From NCBI GenBank assembly GCA_001765415.1, contig CP017245.1:248001-312000 (forward strand): 64,000 nt of DNA, in the 5' to 3' direction. Shown here piece by piece: positions 15,639 to 25,130 of the stretch (the first letter of the stretch is position 1; each line of letters opens with the position of its first letter). Made by a program: the position numbers and the translations under genes. The notes beneath the pieces were generated by a model that searched no databases, was not told the DNA's origin, and saw only the letters and a list, made by a program, of their open reading frames with translations. Source of the stretch: Candidatus Melainabacteria bacterium MEL.A1. GTDB taxonomy: Bacteria > Cyanobacteriota > Vampirovibrionia > Gastranaerophilales > Gastranaerophilaceae.

Positions 15639-18600
15639 TTATTTAAGCAATTCACCAACAGCTTTAAATACTGACATACGAGTTGCAGCATCTTTTTCTG
15701 CTTTTTCGTATAGAGCTTCAGCTTCAGAAGGGTTAGTTTTCATTAATGATTTATAACGACCTTCTGATTTGATAAATTCTTGGAAACTTCCTTTAGGATC
15801 TTTAGCATCCCATGTGAATGGAGCTTCAGGATTTTCCGGATTGTATCTGTATAATGGGAAGTATCCAGCGTCAACTGCACGTTTTTGTTCAGTTTGAGTT
15901 TTGCTCATATCAATACCGTGTGCGATACAAGGTGCATAAGCAAAGATGATTGATGGTCCATCATATGCTTCTGCTTCTTGGAATGCTTTAAGAGTTTGAC
16001 CTCTATCAGCACCCAATGCAACTGATGCAACATATACGTAACCATAAGACATGCTCATCAAGCCCATGTTTTTCTTGTAAGTTTTCTTACCACCTGTAGC
16101 AAACTTAGCAACAGCACCTGTAGGTGTTGATTTAGAAGCTTGACCACCAGTGTTAGAGTAAACTTCGGTATCAAGAACAAGAACGTTAACGTTTTTGTTT
16201 TGAGCAAGTACGTGGTCAATTCCACCGTAACCGATATCGTTAGCCCAACCATCACCACCGATAATCCAAACTGATTTATCAGTGAAGTAATCTTCAAGTT
16301 CTTTAACTTTAGCTAGGTTAGCGCAATCACATTGAACTGCATATTTATCAATAACTTCTTTAGCTTTAGCTTGAGCTTTGATTGCTTCATCAGTTTTTGA
16401 ATTATCCCAGTGAGCTAAAGCGCCATTGATAGCGTCTTTCAATTCAGCCGGAGCTTCTTCTGAAGCCAACACTTTTTCAGCATAAGATTTTAATGTAGCT
16501 CTGTTTTGATCTACTGCCAATCTCATACCAAAACCAAATTCAGCATTGTCTTCAAATAATGAGTTAGCCCAAGCTGGTCCTCTACCGTCTTTGTTAGTTG
16601 TATAAGGAATAGTTGGGAATGTACCAGAGTAAATTGAAGAACAACCTGTTGCGTTAGCAACGATAGCGTTTTCACCAAACAATTGAGATACCAATTTAAC
16701 GTAAGGAGTTTCACCACAACCAGCACAAGCACCAGAAAATTCAAATAAAGGTTTTCTCAACATTGCACCTTTAATTGTTTTTGTAGTGTTTTTGCCCATT
16801 ACGTTATCAGGTAATTCGTCAAAGAATTTTTCATTTACTGATTCGCAATTTTCTTCTTCTTTTTCTATTGTTGACCAAGTTAAAGCTGCTTTTTCTGGAT
16901 TTTTAGCCATAGGACATTGGTCTAAGCATACGCCACAACCTGTACAATCCTTGCAGTAAACTTGAACTTTGAAATGTTCGCCATTTGCATTTGGTTTAGC
17001 TTCAACTGTATTGAAAGATTCAGGAGCATCTTTAAGATCTTCTTTTTCAATCAATTTAGTTCTGATAGCTGCGTGTGGACATGCAGATGCGCAAATACCA
17101 CATTGAATACAAAATTCAGAATTCCAGTGAGGAACACGAGGAGCAATTCCACGTTTTTCCAAACATGCTGTACCTGTAGGAATTACACCATCTACAGACA
17201 TAGCTGAAACAGGAATATCGTCACCTTTCAAGTGCATTGAAGGTTTGATGATTGTTTTAGCAAATTTAGAAGCGTCATCAGAGATTAATTTAGGTTCTTC
17301 AGCTGCGCAAACACCATCAAGAGAAGCAGGAACAACAACTTCTTCAGTTGCATTAATAGCTGCATCAATCAATGCCAAGTTCATGTTAACAACATCGTCG
17401 CCTTTCTTTTTGAAAGTCTTAGTTGTCATAGCTCTCATACCTTCATAAGCTTGTTCAAATGGAATAATTCCAGAAACTTTGAAGTATGCAACCATCATAA
17501 CTGTGTTAGCACCTTTACCTCTCAAGCCCGGTTGTTGTTTGATAAGAGCTTCAGCATCTACGTTGTAGAATTTGATTTTCTTTTCAATAATAGTTTTTTG
17601 CATATCTCTTGTTAAATGAGAGAAAGCTTCTTCCTTAGACCAAGGGCTATTAAGTAAGAATGTACCACCTTCTTTAATACCTTTAAGCATATCATATCTG
17701 CCGATGTAAGCGTGAGCTGAGCAAGATACGAAATCAGGAGCTGTGATAAGGTATGTAGATTTAATCGGTTTGTCACCAAATCTCAAGTGAGAAGTTGTAA
17801 CACCGAAAGATTTTTTAGAGTCATAAGCAAAGTATGCTTGAGCATCTTTGTTAGTGTATTGACCAATAATTTTAATTGAGTTTTTGTTAGCACCAACAGT
17901 ACCATCTGAACCCAATCCCCAGAACATACAGTTTGTAGTGCCTTCTGGCTCTGTAACGATGTGTTCTTCAACTTTGATTGATTTGTGAGTAACATCGTCT
18001 TCGATACCAACTGTAAATCCGTGGAAACCGTTGTTTTCAGCGTGTTTGTAAATTGCAAGAACCATTGATGGTGTAAATTCTTTAGAAGATAAACCATAAC
18101 GGCCACCGATTACTCTTACATCTTTGTTTTCAATAGCTGCAACAACATCCAAATATAGAGGTTCACCGATAGAACCAGGTTCTTTAGTTCTATCAAGAAC
18201 AGTTACACGTTTAACTGATTTAGGTAATGCTTCGTTGAAACGTTTAACGTCGAACGGTCTGTATAATCTAACTTTAACCAAACCATATTTAGTACCACGA
18301 GTTGCGTTCAAGTATTCAATAGTTTCTTCAATAGTTTCACAACCAGAACCAATAGCTACGATAACGTCAGTTGCATCAGGTGCGCCAACGTAATCGAATG
18401 GGTGATATTGTCTACCTGTAACTTTAGCAACCTTGTCCATGTATTCTTGAACGATATCAGGAACTGCATCATAGTATTTGTTGCTTGTTTCACGACCTTG
18501 GAAGTAAACGTCAGTGTTTTGTGCACCAACTTTACAAACAGGAGCTTCAGGTCTTAAAGCTCTTTGTCTAAATTCTTCAATATATTTTGGTTCTACCAAA

Positions 18601-19178
18601 GATGCGATATCTTCGTAAGAAATTTCTTCAATTTTGTGAATTTCGTGAGAAGTTCTAAATCCGTCGAAGAATTGTAAGAACGGAACTTTAGATTTATAAG
18701 TTGCAAGGTGAGCAACAAGAGCCAAATCCATTTCTTCTTGAACAGAGTTAGCTGCTAACATTGCATAACCTGTGTTACGACAACCCATAACGTCAGTGTG
18801 ATCACCGAAAATTGCTAATGATTGAGCTGCCAAAGCACGAGCTGCAACGTGAATAACGTGAGGGAGCATTTCACCTGCTACTTTGTGCATAACAGGAATC
18901 ATCAACAACAAGCCTTGAGAAGCTGTGTAAGTTGATGTTAAAGAACCTGCCGCCAAAGAACCATGAACAGCACCTGCTGCACCTGCTTCTGACTGCATTT
19001 CTGCTACTCTTACTTCTTCACCCCAGATATTTTTTTTGTGCTGAGATGCCCATTCATCAATCCATTCACCCATAGTAGATGAAGGAGTGATAGGATAAAT
19101 TGCGGAAACTTCACTTAACGCATAAGCGATATGCGCTGCAGCATAGTTGCCGTCAACTGTTATAGTTTTTCCTGGCAT
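15639..19178 (-). CDS. nifJ: Pyruvate:ferredoxin (flavodoxin) oxidoreductase
   Basis: This single-chain PFOR of 1179 residues converts pyruvate and CoA to acetyl-CoA and CO2, with electrons passed to ferredoxin or flavodoxin. It is central to anaerobic fermentation. The domain order is complete: pyruvate-binding N-terminus (YPITPSSTMGEW), CoA and gamma domains, the two-cluster ferredoxin domain (CIQCGICASACPHAA near 690 and CKDCTGCGVCLDQCP near 740), CAGCGETPY near 810 and the thiamine-diphosphate site GDGWANDIGYGG near 973, with a C-terminal cap. AAGGAGG precedes the ATG, so translation should be strong. Monocistronic with its own terminator. Confidence 0.97.
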   Translation of the reverse strand: MPGKTITVDGNYAAAHIAYALSEVSAIYPITPSSTMGEWIDEWASQHKKNIWGEEVRVAEMQSEAGAAGAVHGSLAAGSLTSTYTASQGLLLMIPVMHKVAGEMLPHVIHVAARALAAQSLAIFGDHTDVMGCRNTGYAMLAANSVQEEMDLALVAHLATYKSKVPFLQFFDGFRTSHEIHKIEEISYEDIASLVEPKYIEEFRQRALRPEAPVCKVGAQNTDVYFQGRETSNKYYDAVPDIVQEYMDKVAKVTGRQYHPFDYVGAPDATDVIVAIGSGCETIEETIEYLNATRGTKYGLVKVRLYRPFDVKRFNEALPKSVKRVTVLDRTKEPGSIGEPLYLDVVAAIENKDVRVIGGRYGLSSKEFTPSMVLAIYKHAENNGFHGFTVGIEDDVTHKSIKVEEHIVTEPEGTTNCMFWGLGSDGTVGANKNSIKIIGQYTNKDAQAYFAYDSKKSFGVTTSHLRFGDKPIKSTYLITAPDFVSCSAHAYIGRYDMLKGIKEGGTFLLNSPWSKEEAFSHLTRDMQKTIIEKKIKFYNVDAEALIKQQPGLRGKGANTVMMVAYFKVSGIIPFEQAYEGMRAMTTKTFKKKGDDVVNMNLALIDAAINATEEVVVPASLDGVCAAEEPKLISDDASKFAKTIIKPSMHLKGDDIPVSAMSVDGVIPTGTACLEKRGIAPRVPHWNSEFCIQCGICASACPHAAIRTKLIEKEDLKDAPESFNTVEAKPNANGEHFKVQVYCKDCTGCGVCLDQCPMAKNPEKAALTWSTIEKEEENCESVNEKFFDELPDNVMGKNTTKTIKGAMLRKPLFEFSGACAGCGETPYVKLVSQLFGENAIVANATGCSSIYSGTFPTIPYTTNKDGRGPAWANSLFEDNAEFGFGMRLAVDQNRATLKSYAEKVLASEEAPAELKDAINGALAHWDNSKTDEAIKAQAKAKEVIDKYAVQCDCANLAKVKELEDYFTDKSVWIIGGDGWANDIGYGGIDHVLAQNKNVNVLVLDTEVYSNTGGQASKSTPTGAVAKFATGGKKTYKKNMGLMSMSYGYVYVASVALGADRGQTLKAFQEAEAYDGPSIIFAYAPCIAHGIDMSKTQTEQKRAVDAGYFPLYRYNPENPEAPFTWDAKDPKGSFQEFIKSEGRYKSLMKTNPSEAEALYEKAEKDAATRMSVFKAVGELLK

Positions 19179-19252
19179 AATAACAAACCTCCTTATTTAT
19201 ATGCTATTTACTTAATAACTATACCCTTTAATTTTAATACAAACAAAATATT

Positions 19253-19281
19253 TTGACAAAAAATATTAAATGATTTATAAT
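19253..19281 (+). promoter_or_regulatory. Perfect sigma-70 consensus promoter
   Basis: TTGACA (19253-19258), 17 bp, TATAAT (19276-19281). It reads toward the RelA/SpoT-like gene with a leader of about 87 bases. GGAG is present before the ATG at 19375. Confidence 0.88.
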
Positions 19282-19374
19282 AACAATTGTGTCAGTTTTG
19301 TAACATTTTACCCCCCACTAAGGCAATAAAATATGTAAATAATTTTTATATAATGTATTGGAGTTAGATTCACT

Positions 19375-20538
19375 ATGATTAAATTAAGCGCAAAAGTTTT
19401 AAATGGTTTAGGGAAAGTTCCGCCAACAAAGTCTAAAATAGCAATTTTTGGCGAAGCTGCTACTAATACAGTAAAAAGAAATAGAGTAAAATTAAAAGGT
19501 CCACAAGGCTCTCAACTTGAAAGAATGCCCAAAGTTGATACCGTAACAATTAATGGAAAAACAAAAACCGCAGCAATAGATGAAAATTCATCAAAAGGCA
19601 TGCGTATTGGAGATTTCTTTGTTGAACAAAACAGAAAACACGCTGAAAGATATTTGAACGATTTGGCGGATATGGCTCAGGAATTTCCTGATGTTACTTT
19701 TGTAAAAGCGCACAATGTTCATTCTACAAAAAGCTTGGATTCTACATTGAGCAAATTGGCTCGAGCAGATGAACAATTGTTTGAAAAAGGCGGTTTTCAT
19801 GGCGCTGTAAGAGATGGTATGCGTGCAACTTTGTATATGCCAAATGCAAATAAAAACTATCAAAAAATTGTTGAAGCAATGCACAAAAGGGGATATCGCA
19901 TAGCAAGCACTTTTGCAGAAGATTCAAAAGGTTTTATGGTACTTGGTGAAGACGGTGTACCTAAAATGGCGAAAGATATTGATATCAGATTTGGAACAAA
20001 GGCTCAACCATCAGGTTATGAAGATGTTCAAATGCGTTTTGAAAAATTTAAAATGGTTAAAGACCCGCAAACTGGAAAAATGATTGAAAAAGCAACCGAT
20101 GATGGTAATTTGTTTGAATTGATTATTCTTCCTGGACCAAACTATCATGCTTTTAAAGATATTGAACATAAAGCAGTTTATGAACATACCAGAAGATATA
20201 AAGAATTAGGTTTCACAAAAGATAAAGGTTCTGACAAAATTATTGATGGTATCAAAAAAGAATTTAGAACTGTTACAGCTGCTCTTTATAAAGATGCTGA
20301 AATGCGTGATGTAAAAGGCGCAGCAAGTATTACTGCTCCGGTAACATTTACCAAAAAATCAGTCCAAAATTTAAAAGAATGTTTTGATGCTTTGGAAAAT
20401 TTATGGTTGGGAAAATACGCTTCTTTGCCACCTAGTAAGCAAACTAAGCCGTTTAAAGAAACCTTAAAGTATAAACAATTAAAAGAAATTCGTGAAAATT
20501 TGTCAGAATTTGTTAAACTTTATGCCCCTAAAGATTAA
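19375..20538 (+). CDS. Protein with a RelA/SpoT-like nucleotidyltransferase domain
   Basis: 387 residues, no signal peptide or membrane segment. I see no exact family, but residues 112-275 follow the order of the RelA/SpoT synthetase fold: HSTKSLDSTLSKLAR (like RvKs..Si..Kl), VRDGMRATLYM (like i.Dl.G.Ri), SGYEDVQMRFEK (like GYrSlH) and LFELIILPGPNYHAFKDIEHKAVYE (like EiQi.t.....aeH..Y). The Tyr-x-Ser-x-His catalytic signature is changed to YEDVQ, so the substrate may not be pppGpp synthesis. The N-terminus (about 1-75) is basic and low in structure. A perfect promoter suggests steady expression. Fold moderately likely; function open. Confidence 0.5.
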   Translation: MIKLSAKVLNGLGKVPPTKSKIAIFGEAATNTVKRNRVKLKGPQGSQLERMPKVDTVTINGKTKTAAIDENSSKGMRIGDFFVEQNRKHAERYLNDLADMAQEFPDVTFVKAHNVHSTKSLDSTLSKLARADEQLFEKGGFHGAVRDGMRATLYMPNANKNYQKIVEAMHKRGYRIASTFAEDSKGFMVLGEDGVPKMAKDIDIRFGTKAQPSGYEDVQMRFEKFKMVKDPQTGKMIEKATDDGNLFELIILPGPNYHAFKDIEHKAVYEHTRRYKELGFTKDKGSDKIIDGIKKEFRTVTAALYKDAEMRDVKGAASITAPVTFTKKSVQNLKECFDALENLWLGKYASLPPSKQTKPFKETLKYKQLKEIRENLSEFVKLYAPKD

Positions 20539-21952
20539 TAATTGCGACGTTTTCAATATGATAAGTATGACAGAACATGTCGAACGGTTGAATACTTTCC
20601 ACCTTCGCTCCGTGTTCTGTCAAATATTTTAAATCCCTTGCAAGTGTCGCAGGATTGCAACTAACATAAATGATTTTGCCTTTTGAAGCTCCTTCGGCTA
20701 TTGCGTCATTCTGAGCTGAGCGAAGAATCTCATCACTTTCAGCTTTAGAATGATTAGATTTTAAATGTCTGAGAACTTCATCCAAAACCTCTTGAGTACA
20801 ACCTTTTCTAGGAGGGTCAAGAATTATTATATCAAATTTTTTCTTAATTGATTTCAAATATCTCAATGTATCTTGCGCAAAAAGCTCAACATTCTTGATA
20901 TTGTTTGATTTTAAAACCTCTTTAGCTTTTTGAATAGAAGAAGAATTTTCTTCAACACTTGTAACCTTTTCTGCAACATCAGAAACGCATATTCCAAAAG
21001 TTGCAATTCCAGCATAAGCATCCAAAACAGTCGGTTTTTCTATTTTTGAAACTTCATTTTTAACATATTTAAAAATATTTTCTGCACTTTTTGGATTAAC
21101 CTGAAAAAATGTGTCTGCACCAATTTTGAATGTTTTATCTAAAAGATTTTCTTCGATAAAATCTTCTCCTACAACACATTCTGTTTCTTTACCTAAAATA
21201 ACATTTGTCTTTTTAGAATTGAAATTTACACAAACTCCTTTAACTTTTTCAAAATTGTCAAAGATAAAATTTGCGAAATTTTTTAATCTGTCAAACATTT
21301 TTGTTCCATTAATAACAAGAGTTACAAGGCAATCATTATTAGTCGCAGAAATTCTTATTACAACATGTCTTAAATCTCCGACATGCTTCTTTTCATTAAA
21401 ACCAGAAATCGCAAATTTTGGAGCATTTTCTCTTACAAAATCAATTATTTCATCACAAATCTCAGGTTGAATTGGACAATATTTAATATTTACAATTTCG
21501 TGCGACTGCGGTTTGTAATAACCTGCTAAAATCTTTTTAGAAACTTTGGTTTGAGATACAGGATATTGAACTTTATGACGAAACTCTTTGGTGTCAGGTG
21601 ATGCAAGAGGAAAATTAATCGGAACGTCAAGCCCACCAATTTTTCTTATTGCATCCTCAACCATTTGACGTTTCAATTCTAATTGATACTCATAATCAAT
21701 AAATTGCAACTGACATGAACCACAAACTTTTTGCATCGGACAAAAAGGCTCAATACGATGCTCTGATGGTGTAATTATTTCAATCGGAATTGCTGTTGCG
21801 TAATTTTTATTTGCTTTGATTATTTTAATTTTAACTTCATCTTGTGGACAAACATTTTCAACAAAGATGACTTGCCCGTCAATTTTGGCAATTCCTGTTC
21901 CAAGATTGGAAAGTTTTTCTATTTTTACTGTATATTCATCATTTTGTTTCAT
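20528..21952 (-). CDS. rlmD: 23S rRNA (uracil-C5)-methyltransferase RlmD/RumA type
   Basis: A SAM-dependent enzyme that methylates a uracil in 23S rRNA. Seen: N-terminal TRAM domain (about 1-60), the Fe-S cysteines (C..CGSCQLQ near 71-82 and a later Cys), FFQVNP, SAM motif VLDAYAGIATFGI (about 317-329), ILDPPRKGCTQE (about 384-395) and SCNPATLARDLKYL. Between the DPPRKGC helix and the YVSCNP strand lies an extra stretch of about 25 residues (…SKAESDEILRSAQND…) that is a translated dispersed repeat. The frame stays open, so the enzyme may still work. Overlaps the convergent gene by 11 bases and the upstream gene by 14. Confidence 0.9.
   Translation of the reverse strand: MKQNDEYTVKIEKLSNLGTGIAKIDGQVIFVENVCPQDEVKIKIIKANKNYATAIPIEIITPSEHRIEPFCPMQKVCGSCQLQFIDYEYQLELKRQMVEDAIRKIGGLDVPINFPLASPDTKEFRHKVQYPVSQTKVSKKILAGYYKPQSHEIVNIKYCPIQPEICDEIIDFVRENAPKFAISGFNEKKHVGDLRHVVIRISATNNDCLVTLVINGTKMFDRLKNFANFIFDNFEKVKGVCVNFNSKKTNVILGKETECVVGEDFIEENLLDKTFKIGADTFFQVNPKSAENIFKYVKNEVSKIEKPTVLDAYAGIATFGICVSDVAEKVTSVEENSSSIQKAKEVLKSNNIKNVELFAQDTLRYLKSIKKKFDIIILDPPRKGCTQEVLDEVLRHLKSNHSKAESDEILRSAQNDAIAEGASKGKIIYVSCNPATLARDLKYLTEHGAKVESIQPFDMFCHTYHIENVAIINL
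20704..20732. repeat. Dispersed palindromic repeat inside rlmD, in frame
   Basis: CGTCATTCTGAGC followed by GAGCGAAGAATCTCA matches the intergenic copy at 10488-10519. Read on the minus strand it encodes DEILRSAQNDA within the rlmD product. Confidence 0.8.
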
Positions 21953-22577
21953 TTTTAGATCTTTTTACATGAATTTTTAGCGCAGGGAAAAATTCGTTGT
22001 CATCTCCATAGTGCGAGAAAACTATTTTACCGAATTTACTAACTGTAATTAAGCCTGTAATATCTTTATCTTCAATATTTGCAGGTTTAAATGTGTATTT
22101 ATAATAATTATTTTTTGTATCATTAAGGATTAAAATTTTCTTTTGCTCTAATGGCTTTTTGTAGATTGTAATCTCGTTATTCACAAATTTAGATAATTTA
22201 ATTATTTCTATCTCAGGAAATAATTTTCCTATGTAACCCTCATCAAGTATGGAATTTCTAAAATAGCCATTATCATAATAATATTTGATTAATTTAAGAT
22301 TTCCGTTATCAATTCCAATCAAATTTCCGTCATCAATAAATTCTCTATTAGAAAACGGGCCAATAGCGAGTTTGCCTCTATTGTTATAATACTCTGAATA
22401 TCCGCCAGATGTTGAATACATTTTATAGATCAATTTAATATCTTTAGGTGTTGTTCTTTTTGCACTCCATTTTTGAGTTTGCAAATTGTAATAAACACTG
22501 TTTTCCACAAAATCAAATGAATTTGCACTAAGCGATGCTGAAATTAAAATAATTAGAGTTAAAAAAATCTTCTTCAT
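21939..22577 (-). CDS. Secreted protein of unknown function
   Basis: 212 residues starting MKKIFLTLIILISASLSANS, a signal peptide with likely cleavage after ANS or LSA. The mature part is rich in Tyr, Asn, Lys and Ile and repeats short YYN/YYDNGYF patterns, as in beta-rich surface or repeat proteins (some resemblance to MORN-like text such as GKLAIGPFSNREF, not firm). The start was chosen at the signal peptide; an upstream frame extension to 22628 lacks support. Its end overlaps the rlmD start by 14 bases, so the two are an operon. Confidence 0.7.
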   Translation of the reverse strand: MKKIFLTLIILISASLSANSFDFVENSVYYNLQTQKWSAKRTTPKDIKLIYKMYSTSGGYSEYYNNRGKLAIGPFSNREFIDDGNLIGIDNGNLKLIKYYYDNGYFRNSILDEGYIGKLFPEIEIIKLSKFVNNEITIYKKPLEQKKILILNDTKNNYYKYTFKPANIEDKDITGLITVSKFGKIVFSHYGDDNEFFPALKIHVKRSKNETK

Positions 22578-22657
22578 ACATTCTAAGGTATCATATAAAT
22601 ACAAATATTTCAATTCATAAAATAGCAAAAAATATTTTTACTTGTTTTATTAAAAAT

Positions 22658-24100
22658 ATGAAAATTTCATCTGTTCAAAATTATTCAAATATCTCTTTTA
22701 CCCCAAAAACTCAAAAAGCTCAAACTTTTCAGCAAAATCCGGTTGTGCAACATAATTTTGCTCCGAGTTTTAGCGGTGGATTTCCATTAAACGTTCATTC
22801 TCCAAAATATTTTGCAGCTAAAACATATTTATGTATGGCTAAACAGGCTTATAAAAAGGTCAAAACACTTGATTTATATATGTTTGATTTGAATAAATTA
22901 GACGGTATTCAAGAAGGAATTAAGGTTCTTGACGGCTTGAATATGAAAGAAATAGCTTTTGTCGCTGATACCATTGCGGAAATTCCGGTAAATCGTGGAT
23001 GCAGAAATATTTGCGCTCATTGTTATGCTAATGCAAAGGCTCCAGTTAAGGAAACTGCAAATACGATTAATAAAATGAGTTGGAATGACTTTACTTCTTT
23101 GACAGATGGATTTGAAGAATTAAATAAACGTGTAGGTTTTTCTATTTTTAGTCAAAAATCAAATAAACACGCAATGATTATACCTTTTCATGATGCTGAT
23201 TGTAGTTCGATTGTGTTAAAAGATAATGATGGAAAGGAACATGATTTCATAGATATTGCAGAAAAATTTGAAAAAGTTTTTAATCTGCCAATTTTGTTTG
23301 ATACTGCAGGGTGGAATATTCAAGATGTAAAAGCGCAAAAACGTATGGAAAAATATGTTGAATATTATAGTAAACCGGAAAATTTCAAGAAATTAGAGGG
23401 TTTTAATTTATCTGTAAATCCATTTCATGCAATGTATGCAAAATCTTTAGAATTGAAGCAATACAGAAAACCGGAATTAGCCGAAAAATTGTACGATTTA
23501 TATACAACAAGGATGGCAAATGTTTTATATACATTGACACCGTTGCAAGAAAATCCTAGGTTTAATTTCATTGCAAGGTCAGCAGCTGATAAAAGTAAAC
23601 TTCCAAAAGGTTTTAAAAGTAAAGACTTGCGTGTTTTGTACATGGATATTTTGGAAAAAGTAAATAAGCTCTATAAAAAAGATATCAAAGGTGAACAGAA
23701 AATAGTAAAAAATGAAGATGAAGCGTTTAAATGTTTTAGTGATTATTACGAAAGGCTGGGTGATATAAGTAAAACCATAAGTGTATCAGAGCGAGCATCT
23801 AAGATTGTTCCAGATAATGATGTAATGGCTATTGCGGATAAAGAAATGCGCAACCGTAGTTTGCAAGATATTCAAAATATAAAAAGGGTAAGGGATTTTA
23901 GAAAAATCAATAAAGATATGAACCGCCACTTCTATGGAATAGTAGATGCAAACGGGGATTATTATTTAACAACATTCCGTACTTCATTTCCAACAGAAAT
24001 AAAATTTAATTTTGAAAATAAAGGAAAAACAACAGCTCCTATCGCCCCATACTTACAAAAAGATACCCCCCTGACACGTAATGTTATAAATAATGTGTAG
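22658..24100 (+). CDS. Radical-SAM-like protein of unknown target
   Basis: 480 residues. After a disordered N-terminus (about 1-45, NYSNISFTPK...FAPSFSGG) comes PVNRGCRNICAHCYANAK, in which Cys115, Cys119 and Cys122 make the CX3CX2C cluster motif of radical SAM enzymes. Later strands that could form the partial barrel include IIPFHDADCS (about 190-199), LPILFDTAGW and GFNLSVNPFHAM. No SPASM or second cysteine cluster is visible in the C-terminal 200 residues, which are helical and Lys-rich. No ribosome binding site is seen before the ATG. No precursor peptide gene is adjacent. The chemistry is inferred from the motif only. Confidence 0.62.
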   Translation: MKISSVQNYSNISFTPKTQKAQTFQQNPVVQHNFAPSFSGGFPLNVHSPKYFAAKTYLCMAKQAYKKVKTLDLYMFDLNKLDGIQEGIKVLDGLNMKEIAFVADTIAEIPVNRGCRNICAHCYANAKAPVKETANTINKMSWNDFTSLTDGFEELNKRVGFSIFSQKSNKHAMIIPFHDADCSSIVLKDNDGKEHDFIDIAEKFEKVFNLPILFDTAGWNIQDVKAQKRMEKYVEYYSKPENFKKLEGFNLSVNPFHAMYAKSLELKQYRKPELAEKLYDLYTTRMANVLYTLTPLQENPRFNFIARSAADKSKLPKGFKSKDLRVLYMDILEKVNKLYKKDIKGEQKIVKNEDEAFKCFSDYYERLGDISKTISVSERASKIVPDNDVMAIADKEMRNRSLQDIQNIKRVRDFRKINKDMNRHFYGIVDANGDYYLTTFRTSFPTEIKFNFENKGKTTAPIAPYLQKDTPLTRNVINNV

Positions 24101-24143
24101 AAATTTTTATTATTTCTTTAAATTTTCGGGTAAAGAATTTTAA

Positions 24144-24168
24144 TAAAAAAAGAGCCTTTCGGCTCTTG
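24144..24168 (-). terminator. Terminator after tRNA-Val
   Basis: On the minus strand AGAGCC, GAAA loop, GGCTCT, then TTTTTTTATT. It may also stop the convergent gene ending at 24100. Confidence 0.88.
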
Positions 24169-24176
24169 ATCTTAAA

Positions 24177-24252
24177 TGGTGGGCGTTAGAAGACTCGAAC
24201 TTCTGACATCCTCCTTGTAAGGGAGGCGCTCTACCAACTGAGCTAAACGCCC
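24177..24252 (-). tRNA. tRNA-Val (anticodon UAC)
   Basis: 76 nt on the minus strand with encoded CCA. Acceptor GGGCGTT pairs with AACGCCC; D arm GCTCAGTTGGTAGAGC; anticodon stem CCTCC/GGAGG around loop CTTACAA giving UAC; T loop TTCGAGT. All arms close properly. Confidence 0.97.
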
Positions 24253-24275
24253 TTCAGTCAGTCTCGACAAGATTT

Positions 24276-24304
24276 ATATTAACTTAAACATTTTTTATTG
24301 TCAA
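24276..24304 (-). promoter_or_regulatory. Promoter of tRNA-Val
   Basis: On the minus strand TTGACA (24304-24299), 17 bp, TAATAT (24281-24276), about 16-17 bases before the likely transcript start region of the tRNA. Confidence 0.85.
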
Positions 24305-24374
24305 CTATTTTTTTTGAACTTTTTTGTTTTTATTTCGTTATATTGGTGTGTGGTAAAATTTGGAGGTCGTTATT

Positions 24375-25085
24375 ATGAAAAAATTTGCTTTATTATTAGC
24401 TCTAGGATTGCTTGTAGAACCCGCATTTAGCGCAACTTATTATTACAAAGCAACTAACACTCGACCTGCTATTCCATACACTTCTACAACATATAATTTT
24501 ATGCCAAGAAGATATTCTTATATTGATTTCAACAATCCTGACATGCTTTTCTTACAAGGTTTGCTTGCCGGAACTTCTTTATACAATGGGCGTTTGAGCA
24601 TGCGTGCAAATCCTCAATTAAGAAATTCAGGCATGGGCATGTTGAGTTATTTAGATCCATACATAATTCGTATTGATGGAACTGATTACGTTTTAGTCAA
24701 AGATAGCAAGGATGGGAAATGGTCTGTTGAAAATATATTAGGTTACAATGATAGTAAATCAGACTTATTTGCTTCTTTAAAAAAATTAGAAAGTGATGGT
24801 AATTCTTCTAAAATTTCAACCAAAGAATTGATTAATGCAGATATTCGTTTTGTGAAACTAAATTCTGACGGTAGTCTTGTTCTGCAAGATAAAAATCAAG
24901 ATTACGATATAAATAATGTCCTATATATAGACATGAAAAATCTAAGAACCGCTTTAGGAAATAAAAATCAAGATGGAACATTTGGTTATTTTTACGTCTA
25001 TATTAAAAATGGAAACGGTAAAAAAGCAGTTCCAGGTCGTGTAACTTTTGAAGAAAAATCTGAATTAAACAAATACATTAAATAA
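24375..25085 (+). CDS. Secreted protein of unknown function
   Basis: 236 residues with a signal peptide MKKFALLLALGLLVEPAFSA (cleavage after FSA). GGAGG lies before this ATG; a TTG 15 bases upstream overlaps the ribosome binding site and is not used. The mature N-terminus is Tyr/Pro/Arg-rich. The middle (about 125-190) has DLFASLKKLESDGNSSKISTKELINADIRFVKLNSDGSLV, close in pattern to the EF-hand-derived 'SLxxLDxDGdGkIs.xEL' units of calcium-binding exoproteins, though the Asp ligands are poor. Function unknown; periplasmic or surface location likely. Confidence 0.7.
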   Translation: MKKFALLLALGLLVEPAFSATYYYKATNTRPAIPYTSTTYNFMPRRYSYIDFNNPDMLFLQGLLAGTSLYNGRLSMRANPQLRNSGMGMLSYLDPYIIRIDGTDYVLVKDSKDGKWSVENILGYNDSKSDLFASLKKLESDGNSSKISTKELINADIRFVKLNSDGSLVLQDKNQDYDINNVLYIDMKNLRTALGNKNQDGTFGYFYVYIKNGNGKKAVPGRVTFEEKSELNKYIK

Positions 25086-25130
25086 AATCATACAATTTTG
25101 AAGATTGAAAAGTTTAAAAACAATGTTTCT

